A stretch of DNA of 62,885 nucleotides from Ruminococcus sp. (GCF_024692365.1 NZ_JAILMR010000012.1:1-62885); one strand, 5' to 3'. Positions 1 through 9,159 are shown, counted from the first letter of the stretch. The notes: generated by a model from the sequence alone, not told the origin. Numbers and translations are program-made.

Positions 1-166
1 AGTAAGAAAAAAAAGAAATAAATAGCAAAAAAGCACACCATAAAAAAAATATTATCAGTAAAGAATATTGTTTTTTATACTCATTGTGTTTTTTATGTAT
101 AAATATATATATAAAAGAAAAAGAACATATAGAATAGGACCATTCAAGCCGAAAGCCTCCTATACT

Positions 167-191
167 AAAAGGAACTTTCAAGTATAGTTCC
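167..191 (-). terminator. Weak candidate terminator of the polysaccharide operon
   Basis: On the minus strand GGAACT and AGTTCC form a 6-bp stem with a 9-nt loop, followed by TTTT. It lies about 145 bp past the stop of the last polysaccharide gene. The stem is short and an alternative CTATAC/GTATAG pairing overlaps it, so the call is tentative. The rest of positions 1-335 is very AT-rich and shows no gene. Confidence 0.3.
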
Positions 192-335
192 AATAGAATC
201 GTTATACATGATAAATGCATTACAATTCTTTTTGGATTAATTATTTGTAAACAGCTAATAAAATGCATATTTTTCACCTAAGAAATTTTATTATTCTCTA
301 TATTACATACAAAAAAACTATGGCACTGTATCATT

Positions 336-1214
336 CTATTTCTTAATTATTATATATATATTTCCTATTAATCTTCCGCACAACGATAATATAAAACATA
401 TATGTAATAATTTTGAAACCTCATATATACTTAAATTTTTCTTTTTTGCTAATATACTATACTTTACAATTACCTCAATCTTTTTTTTTACACCAACATC
501 CGAATTCAGAAGTAATTTGCTTCTTAACGTATAACCCTTGAAATTATCTAACGATTTTTTATCGCCCATCGCAGTCAATCCATCTGAACCATATTCGGCA
601 ATATATATTACTTCATTAAAGAACAGAAATTTATAGCCTTTATTTGCCATCCTTACAAACGGAACACCTGGGGCTATATGATACTCATTTTTAATCTCAG
701 GGTATTGAAATTTTTTAAATACATCTGTGAAAACTACATTCACATGATCTCCTGTTATTCCATTCTTAATCATATGAGTATATGAAATATACTCATACTT
801 TTTCTTTAATCCACGAGTTACAGCAATACCATTTTCATCAACCATACAAGCACATAAACCGGCACATTTTTCTCTATTTTTTATTCTATTATCCCATTTA
901 ACTAGTTTTTCAAGAGCATCTGATGTCAACCAATCATCTGAATCAAGCATAAAGAATAATTTTCCTTTAGCATTTCTAATGCCAGTATTTACAGCTCTAT
1001 GCTTTCCACCATGTGAGTTTTTAAATAGTCTAATACTAAAGGATGTTTCATTTTCAATAAATTCTTCTATTTTTTTGATTGAATCATCAGAAGAACCATC
1101 GTCTACAACAAGCCATTCGAAATTTCTGTAGGTTTGTTTTTTTATCGAATCATAAAGTCTATTCAAAGTATGGCTCCGGTTATATACTGGAGTAAAAATA
1201 GTAATATAGGGCAT
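336..1214 (-). CDS. Family 2 glycosyltransferase
   Basis: This 292-residue protein is a GT-A fold glycosyltransferase that would transfer a nucleotide-activated sugar to a growing surface polysaccharide on the cytoplasmic face of the membrane. The N-terminus (ITIFTPVYNR) is typical of family GT2. VVDDGSSDDS at about residues 36-45 is the nucleotide-binding segment and DSDD at residues 91-94 is the metal-binding DxD-type motif. The last 20 or so residues are hydrophobic and could touch the membrane. The ATG is preceded by GAGGAGG. It is the last gene of the polysaccharide operon, 94 bp after the ligase-like gene. The donor and acceptor sugars cannot be told from sequence. Confidence 0.9.
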   Translation of the reverse strand: MPYITIFTPVYNRSHTLNRLYDSIKKQTYRNFEWLVVDDGSSDDSIKKIEEFIENETSFSIRLFKNSHGGKHRAVNTGIRNAKGKLFFMLDSDDWLTSDALEKLVKWDNRIKNREKCAGLCACMVDENGIAVTRGLKKKYEYISYTHMIKNGITGDHVNVVFTDVFKKFQYPEIKNEYHIAPGVPFVRMANKGYKFLFFNEVIYIAEYGSDGLTAMGDKKSLDNFKGYTLRSKLLLNSDVGVKKKIEVIVKYSILAKKKNLSIYEVSKLLHICFILSLCGRLIGNIYIIIKK

Positions 1215-1308
1215 TCTGTCCTCCTCTTAATATCAAAACAGTTATAAAAAATGATTACAATAAGTTCAATATATTGATTAAATATATTATCAATTATACT
1301 CCATATTC

Positions 1309-2676
1309 TTATTCATCAACATTATTTACAATCATTCTAAACTTTCCGCTTGCTGCTCTCGGTATCTCATCAACAATACTAATATTGACTTTCATTCTGT
1401 TACCGAACTTATGTACGAACTCATCTCTGAGAAGCTTTTCATGACTTTCTGAATAATTATCCTTTTCTACCTCAAGCAAAACATTAACTTCATCCATCTT
1501 GTCCTGAATAAACTGCGCTCTAATTACAACATTAGGCATATTTTTCAGAAGATTTGCGACATTGCCGGCATTAATCTTCGCCCCATCAGGCGTATAAAGA
1601 AAATCAAGCCTTCTACCCTGAATCTTTTCGACAATATCTCCATGGAGACCGCAGGTGCATTCTTTGTTATCTGAGAAGGTCATTCTGTCTCCGATACGAT
1701 ATCTGATTAGAGGTGTACCATGAGTTGTAAAACTAGTGACCAGCACCTCATCACTGTCTGGTGAGATATGTTCAAAAACGCCTGATGCAAGCTCCATATG
1801 AAGCACTTGATTAGAACATTCCGTTACAAATGGTGCGCCTTCACTAGAAGCATATTGGTCATATACTTTCGCACAGAATACTCTTTCAAGCAAATCACGA
1901 CCAACGTCCGTAAGTGTTTCCGATGTCGGGAATATAGCCACTGGTCTAAATGTGAGTTTTATATTGTGACGTTCAACATAGCTTGCAACATCGCACATTG
2001 ATGTGAAGAAACCATCAAGTGCATCAGGCTTGAATTTGTTCAAGCTGTCAACATAATAGCCTATATTCTCTTCTGTAAGATGGAAAGATGAATATATCAT
2101 CTGTTTACAAGCCTGATTATATCTCCAAAATACCTTTTCTGCTTGATTAGGTGGGATGATATGTTTCCCATTAAATGTTGCTCTTTTCATTTTGAGATGT
2201 TCGAAACCCACTCTAGATTTAAAATGGTCAAGCATAGCCATTCTGTGCATCATATCGACTTTTGTAAACCTTACAACCAATGATTTTCCAGTCGTACCGC
2301 CAGTATGTCCTTCAACTCCATCTGCTGAAGATACAGTATATATATCAGAAATGTTGTCACGAAGCATTTCCTTATCCACAATTGGAAGCATCTTAAGATC
2401 TTCTATTGTTTTAATTGAATTGATATCAACATCCTTGTACAGATCCCTGTAAAACGAACAGTTATCATATGCGTATTGAATAAATGCTTTTAACTTTTTC
2501 AGCTGATATGCCTTTTGCTTTTCATAGGGAAGTTTATCAAACTTTCTAAGAAATGCACGATATTTATAATACTCCTCACCATACCTTGAGGGATTATTTC
2601 TATACCCAGCAGCACTGCACATTACATTTTGAAAGAAAATAGGACTATGGTCATAAATAGTTTCCAGTTTTCCCAT
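1309..2676 (-). CDS. CapK/phenylacetate-CoA ligase-like adenylate-forming protein
   Basis: This is a 455-residue member of the adenylate-forming superfamily, of the CapK / coenzyme F390 synthetase-like branch that is common in capsule and exopolysaccharide clusters. The AMP-binding loop is HTGGTTGKS and a later YRIGD segment fits the A5/A7 region. A Cys-x-Cys pair (ECTCGLHGD) lies near the hinge. In such clusters these proteins are thought to activate an acid for attachment to the glycan, but the substrate is unknown. The frame is open 53 codons further upstream, into the epimerase gene. The ATG at 2676 was chosen because it leaves a single base between the epimerase stop (TAA) and this start, a normal operon junction, and gives the usual N-terminus. 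Confidence 0.85.
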   Translation of the reverse strand: MGKLETIYDHSPIFFQNVMCSAAGYRNNPSRYGEEYYKYRAFLRKFDKLPYEKQKAYQLKKLKAFIQYAYDNCSFYRDLYKDVDINSIKTIEDLKMLPIVDKEMLRDNISDIYTVSSADGVEGHTGGTTGKSLVVRFTKVDMMHRMAMLDHFKSRVGFEHLKMKRATFNGKHIIPPNQAEKVFWRYNQACKQMIYSSFHLTEENIGYYVDSLNKFKPDALDGFFTSMCDVASYVERHNIKLTFRPVAIFPTSETLTDVGRDLLERVFCAKVYDQYASSEGAPFVTECSNQVLHMELASGVFEHISPDSDEVLVTSFTTHGTPLIRYRIGDRMTFSDNKECTCGLHGDIVEKIQGRRLDFLYTPDGAKINAGNVANLLKNMPNVVIRAQFIQDKMDEVNVLLEVEKDNYSESHEKLLRDEFVHKFGNRMKVNISIVDEIPRAASGKFRMIVNNVDE

Positions 2677-2677
2677 T

Positions 2678-3652
2678 TTACAAATTCTCCCTATACCACT
2701 CAATAGCCGCCTTAATTCCCCTATCAAAGCTCCAGTCGGGATCATAGCCCAGCAGCTCTTTTGCCTTTGAAATGTCTGCGTTGCTGTGCTTAATATCACC
2801 TGCACGATCAGGACCAAAGTTTGGCTCAATGTCAACGCCCAGCGCTTTGGTCAGACCGTAGTAGATGTCTATCAGATACTCGCGCCCGCCGAATGCAATG
2901 TTGAAAGCCTCTCCTGCTGCTTCGTGAGGCGCAAGGCAAGCCTTGAGATTTGCTTCAACAACATTCTCAACGAAAGTGAAGTCGCGGCTCTGTTTGCCGT
3001 CACCGTTTATGGTGGGAACTTCGCCATTCAGCAGTTGCTTGATGAACTTTGGAATGACCGCAGCATAAGCACCGTTTGGATCTTGCCTTCTTCCAAACAC
3101 GTTGAAATAGCGCATTCCGTAGGTGTCTAGTCCGTAGTGGCGTGTATACTGCTTTGCCCACTCCTCATCTGCGCGCTTGCTGACTGCATAGGGACTGAGC
3201 AGATTGCCCTCTCTGCCTTCCTTCTTAGGAAGGTTGGGCTCATCACCGTAAACACTGGAACTGCTTGCGTAAACAAACTTCTTAACGCCCTTCTGACGAG
3301 CAGCTTCAAGCATATTCAGCGTACCCTGAATATTGTTTGCACAGTAGAACAACGGCATCTCTATACTTCTCGGAACACTGCCCCATGCGGCCTGATTGAG
3401 AACGTAGTCTACACCCTCGCAAGCCTTCATGCAAGTATCGAGCTCCTTAATATCACCCTTGATGAACTCATAGTTCGGGTTGTTGATGAATAGGTCAACA
3501 TTTTCCTGCTTGCCTGTAGAAAGGTCATCAAGGCAACGAACTTTGCAACCCTTGTTCAGTATAGCTTCACACAGATTTGAACCGATAAATCCCGCACCGC
3601 CTGTTACGAGGAACAGCGTATTTTCGGGAAATCTAACACTTTCGTATCCCAC
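2678..3652 (-). CDS. NAD-dependent UDP-sugar epimerase (WbpP/TviC-like)
   Basis: This 324-residue extended short-chain dehydrogenase most resembles UDP-N-acetylglucosamine 4-epimerases of the WbpP/TviC type. TGGAGFIGS at residues 17-25 is the Rossmann dinucleotide motif. SSSSVYG supplies the active-site Ser/Thr region and YAVSK (Y155-K159) the catalytic Tyr-Lys pair. The start is GTG after AAAGGAAG. It sits 24 bp after the UDP-sugar dehydrogenase; together the two could make a UDP-hexosaminuronic acid such as UDP-GalNAcA, the pairing known for WbpA/WbpP or TviB/TviC. Sugar specificity is inferred from family and context only. Confidence 0.88.
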   Translation of the reverse strand: MGYESVRFPENTLFLVTGGAGFIGSNLCEAILNKGCKVRCLDDLSTGKQENVDLFINNPNYEFIKGDIKELDTCMKACEGVDYVLNQAAWGSVPRSIEMPLFYCANNIQGTLNMLEAARQKGVKKFVYASSSSVYGDEPNLPKKEGREGNLLSPYAVSKRADEEWAKQYTRHYGLDTYGMRYFNVFGRRQDPNGAYAAVIPKFIKQLLNGEVPTINGDGKQSRDFTFVENVVEANLKACLAPHEAAGEAFNIAFGGREYLIDIYYGLTKALGVDIEPNFGPDRAGDIKHSNADISKAKELLGYDPDWSFDRGIKAAIEWYRENL

Positions 3653-3676
3653 TTTGATTACTTCCTTTGTTGTATA

Positions 3677-4993
3677 TTAAAGTCTCCAATAGCTATAGCC
3701 TGCTGCTTCATATTCCTTGCGGTCAAGCAGACCCTTGATGTCAAGCAGTACCTTCTTGCCCTCACCAAACATATTATCAATATTGCTCATGGTAAGGCTT
3801 GTAAAGCTGGTGTGAGCAACTGCAAGGATAACTGCGTCCATATCTTTAACTGTATTCATGTCAACGAAATCAATACCGTAAAGACGCTTTGCTTCATCTG
3901 CGTCAGCTTCGGGATCGGTGATAACGGGAGTGATACCATACTCCTTCAGTTCATTTACTATGTCGATTATCTTAGTATTTCTTGTATCGGGGCAGTTCTC
4001 CTTGAATGTGAAGCCGAGTATTGCTACCTTTGCGCTCTTTACAGGCTTGTCCGCAGCAATGAGATTCTTCACACAGTTCTCTGCAACATACTTACCCATA
4101 TCGTCGTTGATACGTCTGCCGGAAAGAATGATCTGGCTGTGATATCCAAGCATTTCTGCCTTGTATGTAAGGTAATAGGGGTCAACACCGATGCAGTGAC
4201 CGCCAACAAGACCGGGATAGAATTTCAGGAAGTTCCACTTTGTACCTGCTGCTTCAAGAACAGACTTTGTATCAATACCCATCTTGTTGAAGATGATGGA
4301 AAGCTCATTCATGAAAGCAATATTTATATCACGCTGGCTGTTCTCAATAACCTTTGCAGCCTCAGCAACCTTGATTGATTCTGCTCTATGTACGCCTGCT
4401 TCTACAACAAGCTCATATACTTTTGCGATAACATCCAGAGATTCAGTATCCATACCGGAAACGATCTTCTTGATGGTTTCAAGACGGTGTACTTTATCAC
4501 CGGGGTTGATACGCTCAGGAGAGTAACCAATTTTGAAATCAACGCCGCATTTCAAACCCGACTCGCGCTCAAGTATCGGAATGCACACGTCCTCTGTAAC
4601 ACCGGGATAAACGGTGGACTCAAAAACAACAACAGAACCCTTTGTGAGGTTACGACCGAGTATCTCGCTGGCACCCTCAACAGGAGTAAGATCAGGAGTA
4701 TGGTCGTCATTTACCGGAGTAGGAACAGCCACGATATGGAACTTAGCCTCGCGTAGTTTGGTCTCGTTTGCTGTGAAATCAACAGTTGTAGCCTTAATTG
4801 CCTCGTTGCCGACCTCATTTGTGGGGTCGATTCCGTTCTTATAGAGTTCTATCTTCGCAGCATTCAGGTCATAGCCGATAACATCTATTTTCTTTGCAAA
4901 AGCAACAGCGATAGGCATTCCGACATATCCAAGACCTACGAGGGAAAGTTTTTCTTCTTTGTTGATGAGCTTTTCATAGAGATTTGTGTACAT
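3677..4993 (-). CDS. Nucleotide-sugar dehydrogenase (UDP-hexosamine 6-dehydrogenase type)
   Basis: This 438-residue enzyme belongs to the UDP-glucose/GDP-mannose dehydrogenase family and oxidises C6 of a UDP-sugar to a uronic acid with two NAD+. The N-terminal Rossmann motif is GLGYVGMPIA. The segment around LVGGHCIGVDPYYLTYKA contains the catalytic cysteine (GGHCIGVDP). VAILGFTFKENCPDTRNTK marks the C-terminal UDP-binding domain. The length and the GGHCIGVDP form fit the WbpA/TviB branch that acts on UDP-HexNAc better than plain UDP-glucose dehydrogenase. The ATG follows AAAAGGAAGT, nearly the same ribosome-site sequence as the next gene. Confidence 0.9.
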   Translation of the reverse strand: MYTNLYEKLINKEEKLSLVGLGYVGMPIAVAFAKKIDVIGYDLNAAKIELYKNGIDPTNEVGNEAIKATTVDFTANETKLREAKFHIVAVPTPVNDDHTPDLTPVEGASEILGRNLTKGSVVVFESTVYPGVTEDVCIPILERESGLKCGVDFKIGYSPERINPGDKVHRLETIKKIVSGMDTESLDVIAKVYELVVEAGVHRAESIKVAEAAKVIENSQRDINIAFMNELSIIFNKMGIDTKSVLEAAGTKWNFLKFYPGLVGGHCIGVDPYYLTYKAEMLGYHSQIILSGRRINDDMGKYVAENCVKNLIAADKPVKSAKVAILGFTFKENCPDTRNTKIIDIVNELKEYGITPVITDPEADADEAKRLYGIDFVDMNTVKDMDAVILAVAHTSFTSLTMSNIDNMFGEGKKVLLDIKGLLDRKEYEAAGYSYWRL

Positions 4994-5012
4994 TATGATT
5001 ACTTCCTTTTCA

Positions 5013-6131
5013 TTATAGATTCATTATATTGCAAATGGTAGCATTGACCTTTTTTACATCAAAGGTATCAACTGCCATTCTACGGCCTATTTTACCCATC
5101 TGCTCAATAATATCGCGATTATTATGCAGATATATCATTTTATGTGTAAGAGCGTATACATCTTTTACGGGAACAAGTAATCCATTTTCACCATTAATAA
5201 CTGTTTCCTTACAACCCGGTGCATCTGTTGTGATAACAGCTCGTCCTGACGCCATTGCTTCAAGATTAGTTTTTGGGGTTCCTTCTCTGTATGAAGGAAG
5301 CACAAAAACACTGCTTTGTTCAAGGTACGGACGAACATCTTCCTGTTCACCAAAATACTCGATTACACCGTTGTCAATATACGGTTGCAATTCTTCCGGT
5401 TTAAGAGCTGAGGGGTTGGAATCATAAGGTCCTACGAGCATACATCTGATTTCTGGAAATTGTTTCTTCACCTTATCACAAGCTTTCAGATATTCATAAA
5501 GGCCTTTATCCTTTATCAGACGGCTTATGCATAAGAATGATGTACTGTCTGGTAATGGAGTAACTTCAAATTTTTCAGTATTTACTCCGGAACCATGCAA
5601 CATTACAATACGCTGCTTGCCGATTATCCCACAATCTCGGAATATTTTTTCATCATCGTGATTCTGAAAAAAAACATAACCGCAATATTGCATGGAAATC
5701 TTGTATTCCAAAACCATTATTTTTCTGATAATTCTTGACTTCAGATCATTGTTCAAAAATACAGACCCCATACCGGCAACAAGTGGAAACACCTTGTTAA
5801 TACCAAGAGAATTTGCTGCCATGGTACCATATATAATAGTTTTTGCCTGAAAAGTAAAAATCTTATCAGGATTAATCTTTTTCAACTGTTTTCTAATAGA
5901 AAAAAACGCTTTAACATCATTAAGAGGATTTACACCGTTTCTCTGAACATCTATCTGTATGTATTTAACGCCGTGTTCGGCAAATTTGTCTGCCCAATCT
6001 GCTTCAGATTCATTCGCAAGAGCATAAACCTTATGTCCACGCTTTATGAACTCCTCCATCATTTCCATACGAAACCAAAAAAGTGATGGAGTATGGCAGG
6101 ATAATACTACGACTGTTTGATTTTTCTTCAT
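5013..6131 (-). CDS. Family 4 glycosyltransferase
   Basis: This 372-residue GT-B glycosyltransferase of family GT4 has an N-terminal acceptor domain and a C-terminal donor domain. SYREGTPKTNLEAMASGRAV, near residues 280-300, contains the EGxPxxxLEAMA signature that binds the nucleotide-sugar. It would add an early residue to the lipid-linked sugar made by the upstream sugar-phosphate transferase. Its ATG directly abuts the TAA of that upstream gene, and its ribosome site lies inside that gene, so the two are probably translationally coupled. Specificity is unknown. Confidence 0.88.
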   Translation of the reverse strand: MKKNQTVVVLSCHTPSLFWFRMEMMEEFIKRGHKVYALANESEADWADKFAEHGVKYIQIDVQRNGVNPLNDVKAFFSIRKQLKKINPDKIFTFQAKTIIYGTMAANSLGINKVFPLVAGMGSVFLNNDLKSRIIRKIMVLEYKISMQYCGYVFFQNHDDEKIFRDCGIIGKQRIVMLHGSGVNTEKFEVTPLPDSTSFLCISRLIKDKGLYEYLKACDKVKKQFPEIRCMLVGPYDSNPSALKPEELQPYIDNGVIEYFGEQEDVRPYLEQSSVFVLPSYREGTPKTNLEAMASGRAVITTDAPGCKETVINGENGLLVPVKDVYALTHKMIYLHNNRDIIEQMGKIGRRMAVDTFDVKKVNATICNIMNL

Positions 6132-7016
6132 TTACGACACCTTTTCATTCTCTTCCTGCTTATGAATCTCTCCAGTTCCGCCCTCAACGACACCATCGCT
6201 CTTGAGAACAGCTTTGACCGAATCAATAAACACCTTAACGTCCATCATAAATCCCGACCAGCTTGACTTTTTGAGTGCGGCTGCGTACTCGCCGTCTAGC
6301 TTTGCCTTGTCGGGAATTTCAAGCTCGTCTCTGCCGTGTGCCTGCGCAAGACCTGTCAGACCGGGCTTTATGTCATTTGCACCGTACTTGTCACGCTCGG
6401 CCGTCAGGTAATCCTGATTCCAGAGTGCGGGTCGAGGTCCGATGACGCTCATGTTGCCGATGAATATATTCCAAAGCTGCGGCAGTTCATCAATTGAAAG
6501 CTTTCTGAACAGCTTACCGCTTTTCAGCAGATACTGCTCTGGATTATCCAGCATATGTGTGGGTACATTCTTCGGTGTGTTCAGCTTCATGGAGCGGAAC
6601 TTCATCAGCTCGAAGTAACCCTTTGACTGTGCAACACGCTTCTGTTTGAACAGCGCAGGACCCGGATCGTCACACTTTATTGCTATCGCTGCAACTGCAT
6701 AGAGCGGCGAAAGAACAACCATGCCACCGAATGAAAGCACCATATCAAGTCCTCGCTTAACGTACTTCTCATAAAAAGTAGGCTTATGATAGCTTTCGCC
6801 CACTGCCTCAAGATGTCCATTTTTACCGTCTGCATTAATAGGCTCGTTCTCGTCCTCAACGAAAACGACCTTCTTTCCCTTCATTGGGTTCTGTTCTTCG
6901 GGACGGTCAGCATATTCCGACTTAGGCTTCTGCTTTTTAGCGATAACGTTCATTCCAACAAAAGCCGCACCCAATACAGCTATAGAAAAACCAATTGCTT
7001 TCTTCCAGTTAAGCAT
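6132..7016 (-). CDS. Undecaprenyl-phosphate sugar-1-phosphate transferase
   Basis: This 294-residue bacterial sugar transferase (WcaJ/PglC type) is the initiating enzyme that moves a sugar-1-phosphate from UDP-sugar to undecaprenyl phosphate. One N-terminal hydrophobic segment (residues 7-25) is followed by a charged linker. The catalytic part starts near residue 83 (YEKYVKRGLDMVLSF), with a re-entrant hydrophobic helix, then KFRSM, LRKLSIDELPQLWN (form FRKLSIDELPQ here) and VIGPRPA. It is shorter than WcaJ because it lacks the large multi-span N-terminal domain. It is the first sugar gene of the operon, 28 bp after the VOC protein. Confidence 0.9.
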   Translation of the reverse strand: MLNWKKAIGFSIAVLGAAFVGMNVIAKKQKPKSEYADRPEEQNPMKGKKVVFVEDENEPINADGKNGHLEAVGESYHKPTFYEKYVKRGLDMVLSFGGMVVLSPLYAVAAIAIKCDDPGPALFKQKRVAQSKGYFELMKFRSMKLNTPKNVPTHMLDNPEQYLLKSGKLFRKLSIDELPQLWNIFIGNMSVIGPRPALWNQDYLTAERDKYGANDIKPGLTGLAQAHGRDELEIPDKAKLDGEYAAALKKSSWSGFMMDVKVFIDSVKAVLKSDGVVEGGTGEIHKQEENEKVS

Positions 7017-7044
7017 CTATGTTTCACACTCTCTCAATAATATA

Positions 7045-7395
7045 TTACTCGTGCAGTTCGACAGCATTATCGTCCGGATCGGATACAAAGCAGAATCTTT
7101 TCCCTACCCAATCGAGCATTATCTCGCCTGCAACAATATCTAATTCTTTTGCTGTCGTTTCTATGTTATCTACCTTTAATGCTAAGTGCCTGAGTCCGAG
7201 AGGTTCGGGCTTTTCTTTTTTCGGATGATTGCTGTCAACGAACATTTCAAGTTCAAAGCCATGTCCGCTCAAAAGCACTATCGAATCATAAGCCCTCGTT
7301 TTGCGGAAAGTTTCCTGAAAATCTAGTTTCTTGTAAAACTCGACCGTCTTTTCAGAACTCACTATCATTGCTACGTGATGAATACCTTGAATCAT
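7045..7395 (-). CDS. VOC (glyoxalase/bleomycin-resistance fold) family protein
   Basis: This 116-residue protein has the vicinal oxygen chelate fold: MIQGIHHVAMIVSS at the start with a metal-ligand His, then two beta-alpha-beta-beta-beta units ending in DPDDNAVELHE with a C-terminal Glu ligand. It resembles SMU1112c/YaeR-type glyoxalase-like proteins. The frame runs 17 codons further upstream, but the ATG at 7395 has AAAGGTGAG at the right distance. It is the first gene after the operon promoter, so it is probably co-transcribed with the polysaccharide genes. No functional link to the glycan is obvious. Confidence 0.82.
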   Translation of the reverse strand: MIQGIHHVAMIVSSEKTVEFYKKLDFQETFRKTRAYDSIVLLSGHGFELEMFVDSNHPKKEKPEPLGLRHLALKVDNIETTAKELDIVAGEIMLDWVGKRFCFVSDPDDNAVELHE

Positions 7396-7411
7396 TTTCT
7401 CACCTTTAAAA

Positions 7412-7513
7412 GAATGTCTGCTCTTCGCCGACCAAGCTTGTATCATTTACCTTACATAACTAACCATCCTGCAAATGTTATCATCATATAATCTCTCGCA
7501 AAACAAGACATTC
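7412..7513 (-). promoter_or_regulatory. Long leader with a distant inverted repeat
   Basis: The transcript from the promoter at 7579-7607 would have a leader of roughly 180 nt. In it GAATGTCT (7513-7506) can pair with AGACATTC (7419-7412), and the second arm is followed by TTTT just before the VOC ribosome site. This could be a weak attenuator or simply a folded leader. No known riboswitch was recognised. Confidence 0.3.
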
Positions 7514-7578
7514 CACGAATAGCGCAACATCCTAAACATACGAAAATACTCGAATTTACGCTAATTTTACACTTTATG

Positions 7579-7607
7579 ATTATATCATTAATCAGTTGCA
7601 ATGTCAA
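7579..7607 (-). promoter_or_regulatory. Promoter of the polysaccharide operon
   Basis: On the minus strand TTGACA (7607-7602) and TATAAT (7584-7579) are separated by exactly 17 bp, a perfect vegetative promoter. The first gene downstream is the VOC protein at 7395. A possible 80-codon frame that overlaps this promoter was rejected as a gene. Confidence 0.8.
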
Positions 7608-7744
7608 GTGAAAAGTGATATTTTCGTGAATGTGGCAAAAAATGGTTTTGAATTTCACCACAAATTGATAATATTTTGTTTTTGAAACGTACAAACCAAC
7701 TCTACTACACCTAATTCATAAATAAACTCAGACAAATTATTCCG

Positions 7745-7789
7745 GAAAAAACAGCACATCTTACCGCGCTATGGCGATAAAATGTGCTG
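7745..7789 (-). terminator. Intrinsic terminator of the sigma/anti-sigma operon
   Basis: On the minus strand AGCACAT and ATGTGCT-type arms with an inner TATCGCC/GGCG-containing stem form a long hairpin followed by GTTTTTTCC. It lies about 80 bp after the stop of the anti-sigma gene. Confidence 0.8.
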
Positions 7790-7868
7790 AAAATATCTTC
7801 ATAATTTACTTATGGTTTCAAATGCTTCCCTGTCTTTACGTGAGATTTCGATTTTCCAAAACGTTTGG

Positions 7869-8558
7869 CTATCCCATCACATCATGTACCAGTTCCGTCA
7901 TCTTCTGCTCATCGGTCCCTTCACTCAGGGATACCGAATAGAAATGTCCGTCCTTTATCCACACGGCAAGATAATAACGCTTGTCATTTCCCTTGAAAGT
8001 GACGGCCGTACCGTCGATATCTTTTTCCTTTACCGTGCCGTATTCGTTGTAGTCGCCCGAGATATCTTCCGTGTCCTTGCCTGCACGGATACAGCAGTAT
8101 TCACCATTTGCACCGTTGTAGTTTATCTCCGCAAAATCCCCGGACATCACCGAATAGCTCTGCTCAGCCACCTCAAATGGCAGGTCTGTGATGTCGTGAA
8201 GCTCAGCTCCGAAAGCGTCGGAAAGCTCCTGCACACCGCCATATTCCTGCACTTCAAAGCCGTACTGGGTCTGATCGTCCTCCGAATCTACCGAGCCGGC
8301 TACTATCACACCTTCGTCTTTCTTAGCGACATTAGGTGAACTGTCATCGGGTGTCTGCGGAGGTTTATCTCTGTTGAGCAAAGCCACCGCACCCACAGCT
8401 ATCACCAGACAAGCCGCCGCGGCTGATATAATTTTGACTGCCGAATTGATCCGCCTGCGCTTCTGCCTTGCGCCAATATTCCCGATTATGCGCTCCCGCA
8501 TTTCATCGTTCAGTTCTATATGTTCCATAATTTCGTTATACTTGCTCACCGAAATCAT
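7869..8558 (-). CDS. Probable membrane-anchored anti-sigma factor
   Basis: This 229-residue protein has a short cytoplasmic N-terminus (about 40 residues, basic KRRR near 35), one membrane segment (about residues 42-62) and an extracytoplasmic domain. It begins 23 bp inside the ECF sigma gene, the usual coupled arrangement for a cognate anti-sigma factor. The outer domain contains EDISGDYNEY and GNDKRYYLAVW; the same pattern occurs at the C-terminus of the lipoprotein encoded at 9160-10371, so they share a domain (possibly DUF4367-like). I infer that it holds the sigma factor at the membrane until an envelope signal is sensed. The classical zinc anti-sigma HxxxCxxC motif is absent. Confidence 0.72.
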   Translation of the reverse strand: MISVSKYNEIMEHIELNDEMRERIIGNIGARQKRRRINSAVKIISAAAACLVIAVGAVALLNRDKPPQTPDDSSPNVAKKDEGVIVAGSVDSEDDQTQYGFEVQEYGGVQELSDAFGAELHDITDLPFEVAEQSYSVMSGDFAEINYNGANGEYCCIRAGKDTEDISGDYNEYGTVKEKDIDGTAVTFKGNDKRYYLAVWIKDGHFYSVSLSEGTDEQKMTELVHDVMG

Positions 8559-9147
8559 ACTCCTCTTTAAGTATCTCTTTGAGCTTCGTCCTTGCGCGTT
8601 TTAGCCTTGTGCGGATATTTGCACCCGTCTCCCCCAGTATTTTTGCTATCTCGTCTGTCTGATAGCCTTCCTCGTAAAACAGGTGTATCACCTCGCGGTA
8701 ATTGTCGGGAAGTTCCTTTACTGCCTCCCAGACAAAGGTCAGGTCCTCGCGCTGTTCAGCAACCAGTTCGTCGTTAAGTTCGTCTGTATCACGCAGTTTG
8801 TTGTACTCTATCCTGTTCTTTGAAAGATTAGCCGCCACACGTATCAGCCACGCCTTTTCATGCTCATCGCTCTCAAAATCAGGGGCAGAATCAAGCAGTT
8901 TTATGAGGGTGTCCTGAAGTATCTCCTCTGCGTCCTGCATATTGTGTACATAGGAATATGCAAGCCTTAATATTCGGTTTCCGTGTCTGTCCATTACCTC
9001 ACGCAGATGCTGTTCCTGTGCCGTCTGTGATCTTGCAGATGAGTGCATTCTTTTAAACGGCTTTGCCGCCGGCAGATACACCGCCAAGCATATCTGCCGC
9101 AGCATTTCAAAGACCGTCTGCGCATAATTTCGGTATGCGATCTCCAT
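8536..9147 (-). CDS. ECF-family RNA polymerase sigma factor
   Basis: This 203-residue sigma factor has region 2 around residues 52-110 (ILRLAYSYVHNMQDAEEILQ, with DAEEILQDT as the core-binding helix) and region 4 near residues 140-195 (LPDNYREVIHLFYEEGYQTD, then a helix-turn-helix with IAKILGETGANIRTRLKRAR). Region 3 is missing, as in ECF sigma factors. An N-terminal extension of nearly 50 residues is unusual. The ATG at 9147 has AGGAG nearby and lies 12 bp after the lipoprotein gene, so all three genes form one operon. It probably directs its own operon, although the operon also has a consensus vegetative promoter. Confidence 0.9.
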   Translation of the reverse strand: MEIAYRNYAQTVFEMLRQICLAVYLPAAKPFKRMHSSARSQTAQEQHLREVMDRHGNRILRLAYSYVHNMQDAEEILQDTLIKLLDSAPDFESDEHEKAWLIRVAANLSKNRIEYNKLRDTDELNDELVAEQREDLTFVWEAVKELPDNYREVIHLFYEEGYQTDEIAKILGETGANIRTRLKRARTKLKEILKEEYDFGEQV

Positions 9148-9159
9148 ATTGTTCTCCTG

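Noticed and set aside
2677..2835. N-terminal extension of the CapK-like ligase
   Set aside because: It lies inside the epimerase gene in another frame, lacks a ribosome site and adds no family-like sequence.
7452..7694. Open frame of 80 codons on the minus strand upstream of the VOC gene
   Set aside because: It overlaps the operon promoter, has no ribosome site, and its translation is AT-driven (many Ile, Phe, Lys, Asn) with no recognisable features.
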